A stretch of 23,083 nt of DNA from the NCBI GenBank assembly GCA_023227835.1, contig JALOCI010000044.1:1-23083 (forward strand), given 5' to 3'. This stretch comes from Bacteroidales bacterium. GTDB taxonomy: Bacteria > Bacteroidota > Bacteroidia > Bacteroidales > UBA932. The stretch's first letter is position 1. Every line of letters begins with the position of its first letter. A program made the translations under genes and the position numbers. This document shows positions 16,418 to 23,083 of the stretch, piece after piece. The notes under the pieces were generated by a model that saw nothing but the letters and a program-made list of their open reading frames with translations, did no database searches and was not told where the DNA came from.

Positions 16418-16457
16418 AATCCGCCTTTAATCTATTTTAAGGGCGGATTGTTTTATT
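16418..16457 (+). terminator. Terminator of the ackA-ptb-buk operon
   Basis: AATCCGCC (16418-16425) pairs with GGCGGATT (16442-16449). The stem extends inward by five further pairs, including one G-T, to a 6-nt loop, giving about 13 bp in all. It is followed by GTTTTATTT. Confidence 0.88.
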
Positions 16458-16482
16458 TAGTTAAATTGGTTTTATTTGTATT

Positions 16483-17754
16483 ATGAAAAAAAGAGAGTTG
16501 ATAGTTATAGGAGCGGGTGCTGCTGGTATGATGGCAGCAGTTGCAGCTGCAAGGAATGGGGTATCTGTCCTGCTTCTTGAAAAAATGGAGAAGTCCGGTC
16601 GAAAAATACGTATAACAGGTAAAGGACGTTGTAATATTACAAATACTAAGGACTGGAATGAATTTTCCACTCATATTCACCCGAATGCAAATTTTTTTAA
16701 ACACTCTTTTTTCTCTTTTTCTAATAAGGATACAATAAATTTTTTTGAAAGTATAGGATTGAAATGTTCAGTAGAAAGGGGAGACAGGGTATATCCGGAG
16801 TCCGGTGTTGCCACAGATGTGGTTGACAGGCTTATTGATCACATTAAATCGCTCGGGATTGAAATAAAGTTTAATTCTGTTGTAAGAGATATTGTACAAG
16901 AGAAAGGCCAAATAGAAGGGGTTATATATGAAAACGGAGGTAAGATTTATAAAGAAGATGCAGAGGCTGTAATTGTCGCAACAGGCGGTCTCTCTTATCC
17001 GTCAACAGGATCAGACGGAGACGGTTATAAATTCGCGGTAAACCTAGGCCTTTCTGTAAAAGATTGTCATCCGTCGCTTACCGCTTTAACGCCTGATTTT
17101 GATTTTATTCCTTTAAAATGGCTTATTCTTAAGAATGTCGGTTTATCATTGTTTGTTGGCAAAGATGTCGTACAACAGGAAATGGGAGAACTTGAATTTA
17201 CAGATAACGGATTAGAGGGGTCAATAGGATACAAGGTAAGCCGTAGAGCCGTAAAAGCACTGATAAATGGAGAAAAAGTCTCGGTTGCAATAGATCTTAA
17301 GCCGGCTGTAGATAAGCAGACCCTCTCGTCCAGGTTGCTAAAAGATATGGAAACAGATAAAAGCATGAGAAAACTGTTGAGGCATTATATGCCGGAGCAG
17401 CTTGTAGAAACTTTTATCGCTGTATTGCCCAAAAGATTTGCTTCGGTTACTGTTGCTGATGTCGGACCAGCCAATGAAATTGCCACTTTTATGAAGGAGT
17501 GGAGAATGGCTATAAAAGGTTATACCTCATATGAAAGAGCGGTGATAACAGCAGGAGGCGTTTCTATGGATGAAATAATATCAAAAAAGATGGTTTCCAG
17601 AAAATTCCCAAACCTGTTTTTCGCAGGAGAGGTCGTTGATCTTGACGGAGATACCGGAGGTTATAATCTTCAAATTGCATTTTCAACCGGCTATACTGCC
17701 GGAAGAGAAGCCGCCTATCTGATAAGGAAATTAAAAGAAAGTATGTCTGAGTAG
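16483..17754 (+). CDS. NAD(P)/FAD-dependent oxidoreductase, BaiN/HI0933 family
   Basis: This 423-aa flavoprotein has an N-terminal dinucleotide-binding motif GAGAAG (10-15), then RITGKGRCNITN, a family hallmark, and ATGGLSYPSTGSDGDGY in the middle. The C-terminal FAD motif reads FFAGEVVDLDGDTGGYNLQIAFSTG. The family (HI0933-like; also called aminoacetone oxidase or BaiN/RdsA) covers poorly defined reductases, so no substrate is assigned. It starts 33 bp after the operon terminator; a weak TTTATTTG box at 16471 is too close to the ATG to be convincing. The end overlaps the convergent FAH-like gene by 40 bp (17715-17754). Confidence 0.9.
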   Translation: MKKRELIVIGAGAAGMMAAVAAARNGVSVLLLEKMEKSGRKIRITGKGRCNITNTKDWNEFSTHIHPNANFFKHSFFSFSNKDTINFFESIGLKCSVERGDRVYPESGVATDVVDRLIDHIKSLGIEIKFNSVVRDIVQEKGQIEGVIYENGGKIYKEDAEAVIVATGGLSYPSTGSDGDGYKFAVNLGLSVKDCHPSLTALTPDFDFIPLKWLILKNVGLSLFVGKDVVQQEMGELEFTDNGLEGSIGYKVSRRAVKALINGEKVSVAIDLKPAVDKQTLSSRLLKDMETDKSMRKLLRHYMPEQLVETFIAVLPKRFASVTVADVGPANEIATFMKEWRMAIKGYTSYERAVITAGGVSMDEIISKKMVSRKFPNLFFAGEVVDLDGDTGGYNLQIAFSTGYTAGREAAYLIRKLKESMSE

Positions 17755-18266
17755 AATAACGAAACTTCTTCTCCTTTGTTTATTTCAGACATCTCTGATA
17801 GTTCAATAAATATGAGGTCTCCACTTTTAAGGGAGCAATGTCTGGAAACTTTCTCTATTGCTTGATCTGCAATTTCAATATACTCCTTATCAGTGGCAAA
17901 ACAAAACTCTTTCTTCCCAAAACAGAATGACACATTACCTGAAAGTTCTGTCTTATCAATGAATTTTTCGGTTACATAGGCAGTATGATCTAATGCAAGA
18001 GCCAAGCCAGAGGATAGCGGACTGCTTATTTTGAGAAGATTCTTTGGATACAGAATGCATCCGAATGCGACATCATTGTAATACCTTCCCGCAAAACCGG
18101 ATGAGGTGTATTTTACTGCCTTTTGTATCCTTACCACAAACGCAGCAGAGAGAGACAGAGTCTCTACAATATCCGGGATAAAAAAATCGGAACCATCCTT
18201 TACTAGCGTGTTGTCAGGTTTGAAGTAGAAATCTTCTCTCTTTTCAGGAAAGACAACTATGTTCAT
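17715..18266 (-). CDS. FAH-superfamily-like protein, probable pseudoenzyme
   Basis: This 183-aa protein resembles fumarylacetoacetate hydrolase family proteins of Bacteroidales: KPDNTLVKDGSDFFIPD, a strand ending FVVRI, GRYYNDVAFG, ALDHTAYVTEKFI and SRHCSLKSGDLIF. The active site looks eroded. The two glutamates of the usual hExEL metal motif appear as Ser40 and Ala42, the TARD-like segment reads ILYPKN, and the TGTP loop reads IELSEM. Asp93 is kept, and the N-terminal GRNY region is missing. No frameshift or stop interrupts it, so it may be a retained non-catalytic protein. Its ATG overlaps the exonuclease stop (ATGA), indicating translational coupling. I infer no enzymatic role. Confidence 0.7.
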   Translation of the reverse strand: MNIVVFPEKREDFYFKPDNTLVKDGSDFFIPDIVETLSLSAAFVVRIQKAVKYTSSGFAGRYYNDVAFGCILYPKNLLKISSPLSSGLALALDHTAYVTEKFIDKTELSGNVSFCFGKKEFCFATDKEYIEIADQAIEKVSRHCSLKSGDLIFIELSEMSEINKGEEVSLFYSDILSFNFLIR

Positions 18267-19042
18267 AAAAGCTTATTGCTGTCAAATTTAATTTTAAGTT
18301 CGGTTATAACCTGTTTTGTGTCAAGAGTGAAATCTCCGTTCATCATCCACGAATAGTAGCTGGGATCAGCCTTGAAAACAGATTCTACGCTTTTTCCCCG
18401 ATATTTTCCAAAGTTAAAAATGGGCTCGTCTTTCTCATTAAGAGCAACTCGTCCTGCATAATCTGCCAATTTGGACTTAGTGGAAAATTCCGATAGAAAC
18501 TTAATGTCGTTTTGTAATGCTTCAGGGTACTTGTCAAGCTGTGCCTCCAATACTTCAAGAGTGGCAATTGTGTCAGCTTCAGCTGAATGGGCATTATCCA
18601 GGTCTTTGTTGCAGTAAAATTTGTATGCAGCACTAAGTGTTCTTTGCTCCATCTTATGAAAAATGGTCTGTACGTCAACCATCTTCCTTTTTCTGAAATC
18701 AAATGAAACCCCTGCCCTTAAGAACTCTTCAGCAAGCATGGGTATGTCAAATTTTGTAGAGTTATAACCGGCAAAATCACAACCGGCCATGAAATTGGCA
18801 AGACTTTTTGCAACTTCCTTAAATGTCGGTGAGTCAGCTACATCAGCATCGGATATGCCATGAACTTTCTGTGCTTCGGGAGATATGGGAATTGTCGGAT
18901 TTAGTCTTCTGGTCCTTACCTCACGATCTCCGTTAGGCATAACTTTAAGTACGCTTATTTCTACGATTCTGTCCGTAGCAACATTCAACCCCGTACTTTC
19001 AATATCAAAGAATAGTATAGGATTCTTTAGGTTTAATTTCAT
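18263..19042 (-). CDS. DnaQ-like 3'-5' exonuclease (DEDDh)
   Basis: From the ATG at 19042 the protein has 259 aa. The DEDDh catalytic set is complete: Asp13 and Glu15 (FFDIESTG), Asp99 (KFDIPM), His152 and Asp157 (NAHSAEADT). After the exonuclease domain (about 8-175) comes a C-terminal segment FNFGKYRGKSVESVFKADPSYYSWM, as in ExoX-like and DUF3820 proteins. It may serve as the proofreading subunit or a repair nuclease. It lies 16 bp after dnaN on the same strand, which supports a link with the replisome. A GTG at 19066 would extend it by 8 residues and overlap dnaN; the ATG gives the better N-terminus. Confidence 0.92.
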   Translation of the reverse strand: MKLNLKNPILFFDIESTGLNVATDRIVEISVLKVMPNGDREVRTRRLNPTIPISPEAQKVHGISDADVADSPTFKEVAKSLANFMAGCDFAGYNSTKFDIPMLAEEFLRAGVSFDFRKRKMVDVQTIFHKMEQRTLSAAYKFYCNKDLDNAHSAEADTIATLEVLEAQLDKYPEALQNDIKFLSEFSTKSKLADYAGRVALNEKDEPIFNFGKYRGKSVESVFKADPSYYSWMMNGDFTLDTKQVITELKIKFDSNKLL

Positions 19043-19058
19043 AACTGGATAAATGTGC

Positions 19059-20186
19059 TTAAGCACTAACCATCATAGGCATGATCAATGCGAGAATCTC
19101 CTCGTTAGGATCTTGCTGACCGGCGGGAAGAATCAAAGCGGCTCTTGTCGGGTCTGACAACTCTAGTGAGATGTCTGTGTATGGAAGGTTACTTAATATT
19201 TCTATAAGGAATGTTGATTTAAAACCGATTTCCATTGCATCTCCTTCATACTGACAAGAAATTCTCTCATTCGCTGAAACTGAGAAGTCAAGATCCTGAG
19301 CAGAAATGACAAGCTGGTTATATGATAGTTTTAGTTTAACCTGGCTGCTGGCCTGATTGGAACATACGGCAACCCTTCTGGTGCAATTCAGGAAATCCTG
19401 ACGGTTTATTGCCATTTTATTGACATTATTCTTCGGTATGACAGATTTGTAAGCCGGGTAGTTTCCTTCAACCAAACGACAAACAAGAACAAACGCATCA
19501 AATTCAAAATAAGCGTTCTTTGAGTCAAAACGAATCCTGACACTCTCGTCAATTTTGGATAATATATTCTTCAAAATGGAAGCAGGCTTTTTCGGTAAAA
19601 TAAATGACGACTTCTGCTCTGATTTTATGTCTTTTCTTGTGTAGCAGACAAGCTTGTGTGCATCAGAGGCTACAAGTGTTGTCTCTTCCACATCAATGTC
19701 GAAGAAAATTCCATTCATAACCGGCCTTAACTCTTCCTCTGCAGTTGCGTACAGTGTCCTGTTTATTCCCTCCAGTAATGCAGCTGAGGGAATAGTAATC
19801 TCTGTATATTCTCCGGATAACTCCGCTATTGTAGGGTAATCATCAGAAGTTGTGCATGGAAGGTTTGAATTACCGCTGGCCCATGTTATCTCAATTGCAG
19901 TCGAAGTCGCATTGGTTTTAAACTCAAGAGGTTGATCCGGAAATTCTTTAAGAGAATCAACAAGCAATTTTGCAGGAATAGTAATCTCTCCCTCTTCAGA
20001 TATATTATCAATATTCATTGAAGCTTTGAGACTTGTTTCCAGGTCCGATGCTGTTATGCTTAGTGAGCCGTCTTTTAATACAAAAAGAAAATTGTCAAGA
20101 ATAGGAATAGTATTCTTAGACGAAACCACCCTTGATACTGATTGAAGGCGTGCTAATAATTCTGTGCTGGATACTACAAACTTCAT
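19059..20186 (-). CDS. dnaN: DNA polymerase III sliding clamp, beta subunit
   Basis: This 375-aa protein forms the ring-shaped dimer that tethers the polymerase to DNA. It starts MKFVVSSTELLARLQSVSRVV and has the three-domain clamp pattern, with KNTIPILDNFLF, ITIPAKLLVDSLKEFPD, SDAHKLVCYTR, VRIRFDSKNAYFEF, VEGNYPAYKSVIPK and the C-terminal EILALIMPM close to the family ending. An in-frame upstream ATG at 20255 would add a lysine- and tyrosine-rich tail unlike DnaN, and the promoter box at 20203-20210 lies inside that extension, so 20186 is the start. It heads an apparent dnaN - exonuclease - FAH-like operon. Confidence 0.96.
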   Translation of the reverse strand: MKFVVSSTELLARLQSVSRVVSSKNTIPILDNFLFVLKDGSLSITASDLETSLKASMNIDNISEEGEITIPAKLLVDSLKEFPDQPLEFKTNATSTAIEITWASGNSNLPCTTSDDYPTIAELSGEYTEITIPSAALLEGINRTLYATAEEELRPVMNGIFFDIDVEETTLVASDAHKLVCYTRKDIKSEQKSSFILPKKPASILKNILSKIDESVRIRFDSKNAYFEFDAFVLVCRLVEGNYPAYKSVIPKNNVNKMAINRQDFLNCTRRVAVCSNQASSQVKLKLSYNQLVISAQDLDFSVSANERISCQYEGDAMEIGFKSTFLIEILSNLPYTDISLELSDPTRAALILPAGQQDPNEEILALIMPMMVSA

Positions 20187-20202
20187 GAGATTAGATTTTT
20201 TA

Positions 20203-20210
20203 CAAAGATA
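20203..20210 (-). promoter_or_regulatory. -7 box of dnaN
   Basis: TATCTTTG on the minus strand matches TAnnTTTG exactly, 16 bp before the dnaN ATG, implying a leader of about 10 nt. The expected -33 position is AT-only and does not match TTTG. Confidence 0.55.
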
Positions 20211-20271
20211 AAAAAAATAAATTATGGCATATAATTTGAAAAATATATATACCAAAAAATTATATATAGTT

Positions 20272-21405
20272 ATGAGAAAGAACCTGCTTGTTATAATTTT
20301 ATCAGTATTTCTAAGTGGTATTACATCAGTCTTGGTAATTAATTATCACGAAAAAAACAGTGAGAAGATTCCGTTGGAACTTCCTCAAGCCCAGATTAAA
20401 AGAGTCAGCCTGGAACATCAGTCTTATCCGGATTTCACTTACGCTGCCGAAAATTGTGTTAAAGCAGTCGTGCACGTTAAAGTCTTGTCCAAAGGATCCG
20501 TTCAGACATACTCTTTATTCGATTTCTTCTTTGGTAACGGGAACCCCCAATCTTTTCAGAGAGAGCAGATGAGCGCAGGCTCAGGTGTCATAATCAGACC
20601 AGACGGTTATATTGTGACAAATAGTCATGTCGTTGCCGGGGCTGAAGAGATTTCAGTTACCCTGGAGAATAATAAAAACTATAAAGCGAGGCTTATCGGG
20701 GCTGACGAAGTTACTGACATAGCTCTCCTCAAAATTGAAGCATCTGGACTTCCATATCTTGAATTCGGTGATTCGGATGCCTTGAGATTAGGAGAGTGGG
20801 TTATTGCTATAGGAAACCCGTATAATCTCACAAATACAATCACAGCCGGCATTGTAAGCGCAAAGAGCAGAAGTATGCCATCATATGACGAAGGCTTCAA
20901 AATAGAGTCGTTTATACAGACTGATGCCGCAGTTAATCCGGGTAACAGTGGAGGTGCGTTGGTAAATATTAAAGGGGAGCTTGTTGGTATAAATACAGCT
21001 ATTGCTTCCAGAACCGGATCTTTTACAGGATACTCCTTTGCTGTTCCGGCTTCGATAGCAAAGAAAATTGTCAACGATTTCGCTGATTTCGGAGAGGTTA
21101 AAAGAGCCTTGTTGGGAATATCCATGCAGGATATGTCAAATGACCTTGCACAAAAGGCGGGAATTAAGGATATTAAAGGAGTTTATATAAGTGAAGTTGT
21201 CAGAGGCGGGGCTGCCTATAAGGCGGGTATCAGAGCATCAGATGTAATTGTAACTGTAAATGGCAAACCGGTGAATTCATCACCTGAGGTGCAGGAACAG
21301 ATAAGCAGATACAGGCCGAAAGATCGCATTAAGATAGGAATTCTGAGAGAGGGTAAACAAAAGGAGCTGTCAGTTGTATTAGAGGGGAGCAATGTGGTAC
21401 AATAG
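20272..21405 (+). CDS. HtrA/DegS-like trypsin-like serine protease with one PDZ domain
   Basis: From the ATG at 20272 the protein has 377 aa. A single N-terminal hydrophobic segment (about 4-24) without a clear cleavage site suggests an inner-membrane anchor, with the rest in the periplasm. The catalytic triad is His119 (TNSHVV), Asp149 (DIALLKI) and Ser226 (GNSGGAL), and one PDZ domain spans about 279-373 (LGISMQDMS to GILREG). DegP and DegQ carry two PDZ domains, so the layout is closer to DegS. It probably handles damaged envelope proteins or regulated cleavage. An in-frame ATG at 20224 would add 16 residues before the hydrophobic segment and is less likely. Confidence 0.9.
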   Translation: MRKNLLVIILSVFLSGITSVLVINYHEKNSEKIPLELPQAQIKRVSLEHQSYPDFTYAAENCVKAVVHVKVLSKGSVQTYSLFDFFFGNGNPQSFQREQMSAGSGVIIRPDGYIVTNSHVVAGAEEISVTLENNKNYKARLIGADEVTDIALLKIEASGLPYLEFGDSDALRLGEWVIAIGNPYNLTNTITAGIVSAKSRSMPSYDEGFKIESFIQTDAAVNPGNSGGALVNIKGELVGINTAIASRTGSFTGYSFAVPASIAKKIVNDFADFGEVKRALLGISMQDMSNDLAQKAGIKDIKGVYISEVVRGGAAYKAGIRASDVIVTVNGKPVNSSPEVQEQISRYRPKDRIKIGILREGKQKELSVVLEGSNVVQ

Positions 21406-21429
21406 ATTATTCGTGAATGATACCTAAAT

Positions 21430-21461
21430 TTTGTTGCTTCAACTATTTTGTTTTACTTTTG
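21430..21461 (+). promoter_or_regulatory. Promoter of rpoD
   Basis: TTTG (21430-21433), a 20-bp spacer and TACTTTTG (21454-21461) form a perfect Bacteroidetes promoter. The start site would fall near 21468, only about 11 nt before the rpoD ATG at 21479, which rules out the longer frame beginning at 21431. Confidence 0.82.
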
Positions 21462-21478
21462 CAGGATATTATATTGGA

Positions 21479-22339
21479 ATGAGACAACTTAAGATAACCA
21501 AATCAATTACAAACAGAGAGAGTGCCTCTCTGGACAAGTATCTCCAGGAAATAGGAAGAGAAGAATTAATAACAGTTGAAGACGAGGTAGAATTAGCTCA
21601 GAGGATAAAGAAAGGAGATCAGGAGGCCCTGGAAAAACTTACCAGGGCAAATCTTAGATTTGTTGTGTCCGTGGCTAAGCAATATCAGAATCAGGGGCTT
21701 AGTCTTCCTGACCTTATCAATGAAGGCAATCTGGGTCTTATAAAGGCAGCAGAGAAGTTCGATGAGACAAGGGGATTTAAATTTATCTCCTATGCGGTTT
21801 GGTGGATCAGACAGTCGATTCTTCAGGCTCTTGCAGAGCAGTCCAGAATTGTAAGACTCCCTTTAAATCAGGTTGGTTCTCTAAATAAGATAAACAAGGC
21901 TCTTTCAAAATTTGAACAAGAGAACGAGAGGATGCCGTCTCCGGAGGAGTTGGCAGATATTCTTGATATTCCAAGAGAAAAAATTGCTGACACTCTAAGA
22001 GTTTCCGGGAGACACGTCTCTGTTGATGCACCTTTTGTAGACGGCGAAGACAACAATCTTCTGGATGTACTCGTAAATAATGATTCTCCAAATGCAGACA
22101 GAGGACTTGTAAATGAATCCTTAAACAAAGAGATAGAAAGAGCACTCTCTACACTTACAGAGAGAGAAAGGGATATTGTAAAATATTTCTTTGGAATCGG
22201 TGCCAGCGAGATGACACTGGAAGAGATTGGCGAGTACTTTGGCCTTACAAGGGAAAGAGTACGTCAAATCAAAGAGAAAGCAATCCGCAGATTGAGACAC
22301 AGTGCCAGGAGCAAACTTTTGAAATCTTATCTTGGATAA
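21479..22339 (+). CDS. rpoD: RNA polymerase primary sigma factor (RpoD/SigA)
   Basis: This 286-aa sigma-70 factor has the size of the Bacteroidetes primary sigma factor, which lacks region 1.1. Region 1.2 is SLDKYLQEIGREELITVEDE. Region 2 covers NLRFVVSVAKQYQNQGL to the -10-binding helix FKFISYAVWWIRQSI. Region 3 runs from VRLPLNQVGSLNKI, and region 4 carries TLTERERDIVKYFFGI and the helix-turn-helix MTLEEIGEYFGLTRERVRQIKEKAIRRLRH. It recognises the TTTG/TAnnTTTG promoters seen across the window, including a perfect copy before its own gene. It lies 73 bp after the htrA-like gene, and an M3 peptidase begins 19 bp after its stop. Confidence 0.96.
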   Translation: MRQLKITKSITNRESASLDKYLQEIGREELITVEDEVELAQRIKKGDQEALEKLTRANLRFVVSVAKQYQNQGLSLPDLINEGNLGLIKAAEKFDETRGFKFISYAVWWIRQSILQALAEQSRIVRLPLNQVGSLNKINKALSKFEQENERMPSPEELADILDIPREKIADTLRVSGRHVSVDAPFVDGEDNNLLDVLVNNDSPNADRGLVNESLNKEIERALSTLTERERDIVKYFFGIGASEMTLEEIGEYFGLTRERVRQIKEKAIRRLRHSARSKLLKSYLG

Positions 22340-22358
22340 TTTTTAATTACATATTTTT

Positions 22359-23083
22359 ATGAAAAAACTACTAATCCCGATGTTAGCAGCCTTTTTTGTC
22401 ATTACTGCATTTCAGAATAAACCTGAAGATAATCCACTTTTGACAGAATGGAAAACTCCATATAATATACCTCCTTTTGGTAAGATTAAAACAGAACATT
22501 TTATGCCAGCTTATTTGGAAGCAATAAAAAGGCATGATGCAGAAATAGAAGCAATTGTCAGTAATAAGGAGAAGCCGACCTTTGAAAATACAATTCTGGC
22601 ATACGATAATTCAGGAGAACTTCTTGAAAAAGTATCTGCTGTTTTTTCAAATATCCAGGGGACTAAATCTAATGAGAAAATTATGTCTCTTGCAAAGGAA
22701 CTCTCCCCTCTGGTAAGCAGACATTTTAATGATATAAGTTTGAATGCCGGGTTGTTCAACAGGATAAAGGCTGTTTATGATGCAAAAGATGTATCATCTC
22801 TTAATTCTGAACAAAAAAGGCTGGTTGCAGAAATCTATAAAGGTTTTGAACGGGGTGGGGCAAATCTTCCCGAATCAAAAAAAGCTGAACTCAAGATAAT
22901 TAATGAGGAAATTGCAGCTCTTCATTTAACTTTCGGACAAAATCTCATTTCGGAGACAAATAATTTCAGACTTGTAATAGATAATGAAAGTGATTTGGCA
23001 GGAATATCTGCGTCTTTAAAAAGTGCGGCTGCAGAACGGGCGGCTAAATTAAATCTTGCCGGTAAATGGGTTTTCGGTCTCGA
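22359..23083 (+). CDS. M3 family metallopeptidase (Dcp/OpdA-like), 5' part
   Basis: The frame is open from the ATG at 22359 to the window edge, giving 241 residues of a protein that in this family is about 680-700 aa. It begins with a signal peptide (MKKLLIPMLAAFFVITAF). The mature N-terminus reads NPLLTEWKTPYNIPPFGKI and KTEHFMPAYLEAIKRHDAEI, followed by KPTFENTILAYDNSGELL, the typical N-terminal helical region of M3A peptidyl-dipeptidases and oligopeptidases. The zinc motif HEXXH lies beyond the window, so catalytic competence cannot be judged. It starts 19 bp after rpoD with no promoter consensus between them, so it may be cotranscribed. Confidence 0.9.
   Translation, partial: MKKLLIPMLAAFFVITAFQNKPEDNPLLTEWKTPYNIPPFGKIKTEHFMPAYLEAIKRHDAEIEAIVSNKEKPTFENTILAYDNSGELLEKVSAVFSNIQGTKSNEKIMSLAKELSPLVSRHFNDISLNAGLFNRIKAVYDAKDVSSLNSEQKRLVAEIYKGFERGGANLPESKKAELKIINEEIAALHLTFGQNLISETNNFRLVIDNESDLAGISASLKSAAAERAAKLNLAGKWVFGL

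Noticed and set aside
13174..17754. A complete butyrate synthesis cluster
   Set aside because: Only the terminal kinase and phosphotransacylase steps are present. No thiolase, crotonase, hydroxybutyryl-CoA dehydrogenase or butyryl-CoA dehydrogenase is visible.
20187..20271. Very AT-rich spacer between dnaN and the HtrA-like gene as a replication origin
   Set aside because: I see no DnaA boxes (TTATCCACA-like) in it, and dnaA is absent. The AT richness is usual for divergent promoters here.
20679..21125. Reverse ORF of 148 codons opposite the HtrA-like gene
   Set aside because: It is a long antisense frame over conserved protease codons, low in complexity and without a promoter or domain.

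Overview
The window looks like a chromosomal segment from an anaerobic Bacteroidetes, most likely order Bacteroidales. The evidence is the AT-rich intergenic DNA, the repeated promoter pattern TTTG - about 20 bp - TAnnTTTG used by the Bacteroidetes primary sigma factor, weak Shine-Dalgarno signals, a short RpoD without region 1.1, an S46 dipeptidyl-peptidase, a small single-RRM protein and a ComEC without a metallo-beta-lactamase domain. Species cannot be named from the sequence.

Layout. Bases 1-400 hold the tail of an IS transposase, then tRNA-Lys(TTT) on the minus strand with a near-perfect promoter and a strong terminator. At 398-1180 (+) lies a protein related to the C-terminal half of phage-type (Hef-like) homing endonucleases; its 3' end overlaps the 3' end of clpC (minus). 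clpC and gyrA diverge from back-to-back promoters whose -33 elements share a base. gyrA is followed by a secreted TPR protein, a bidirectional terminator and an S46 peptidase (DPP11-like) on the minus strand. From 9898 come an AI-2E-family membrane protein (+), an RRM protein (minus) and comEC (minus). The ackA-ptb-buk operon (+) is closed by a strong terminator and followed by a BaiN/HI0933-type flavoprotein. On the minus strand dnaN, a DnaQ-like exonuclease and a degenerate FAH-fold protein form an apparent operon. The window ends with a membrane-anchored HtrA/DegS-like protease, the primary sigma factor rpoD and the 5' part of an M3 peptidase (Dcp-like), all on the plus strand.

How the genes fit together. 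Much of the window is housekeeping: replication and topology (dnaN, exonuclease, gyrA), transcription (rpoD), protein quality control (clpC, HtrA) and DNA uptake (comEC). The rest suggests peptide and amino-acid catabolism: the secreted S46 and M3 peptidases release di- and oligopeptides, and AckA plus Ptb-Buk can recover ATP from acetyl-phosphate and from butyryl- or branched acyl-CoA. That link is inference.

I see no defence island, CRISPR array, prophage or clear new multi-gene system. The most unusual items are the homing-endonuclease-derived protein with an eroded nuclease half, the FAH-fold protein that has lost two metal-ligand glutamates, the inverted repeat joining the tRNA-Lys 3' end to its terminator, and the nearly shared clpC/gyrA promoter.
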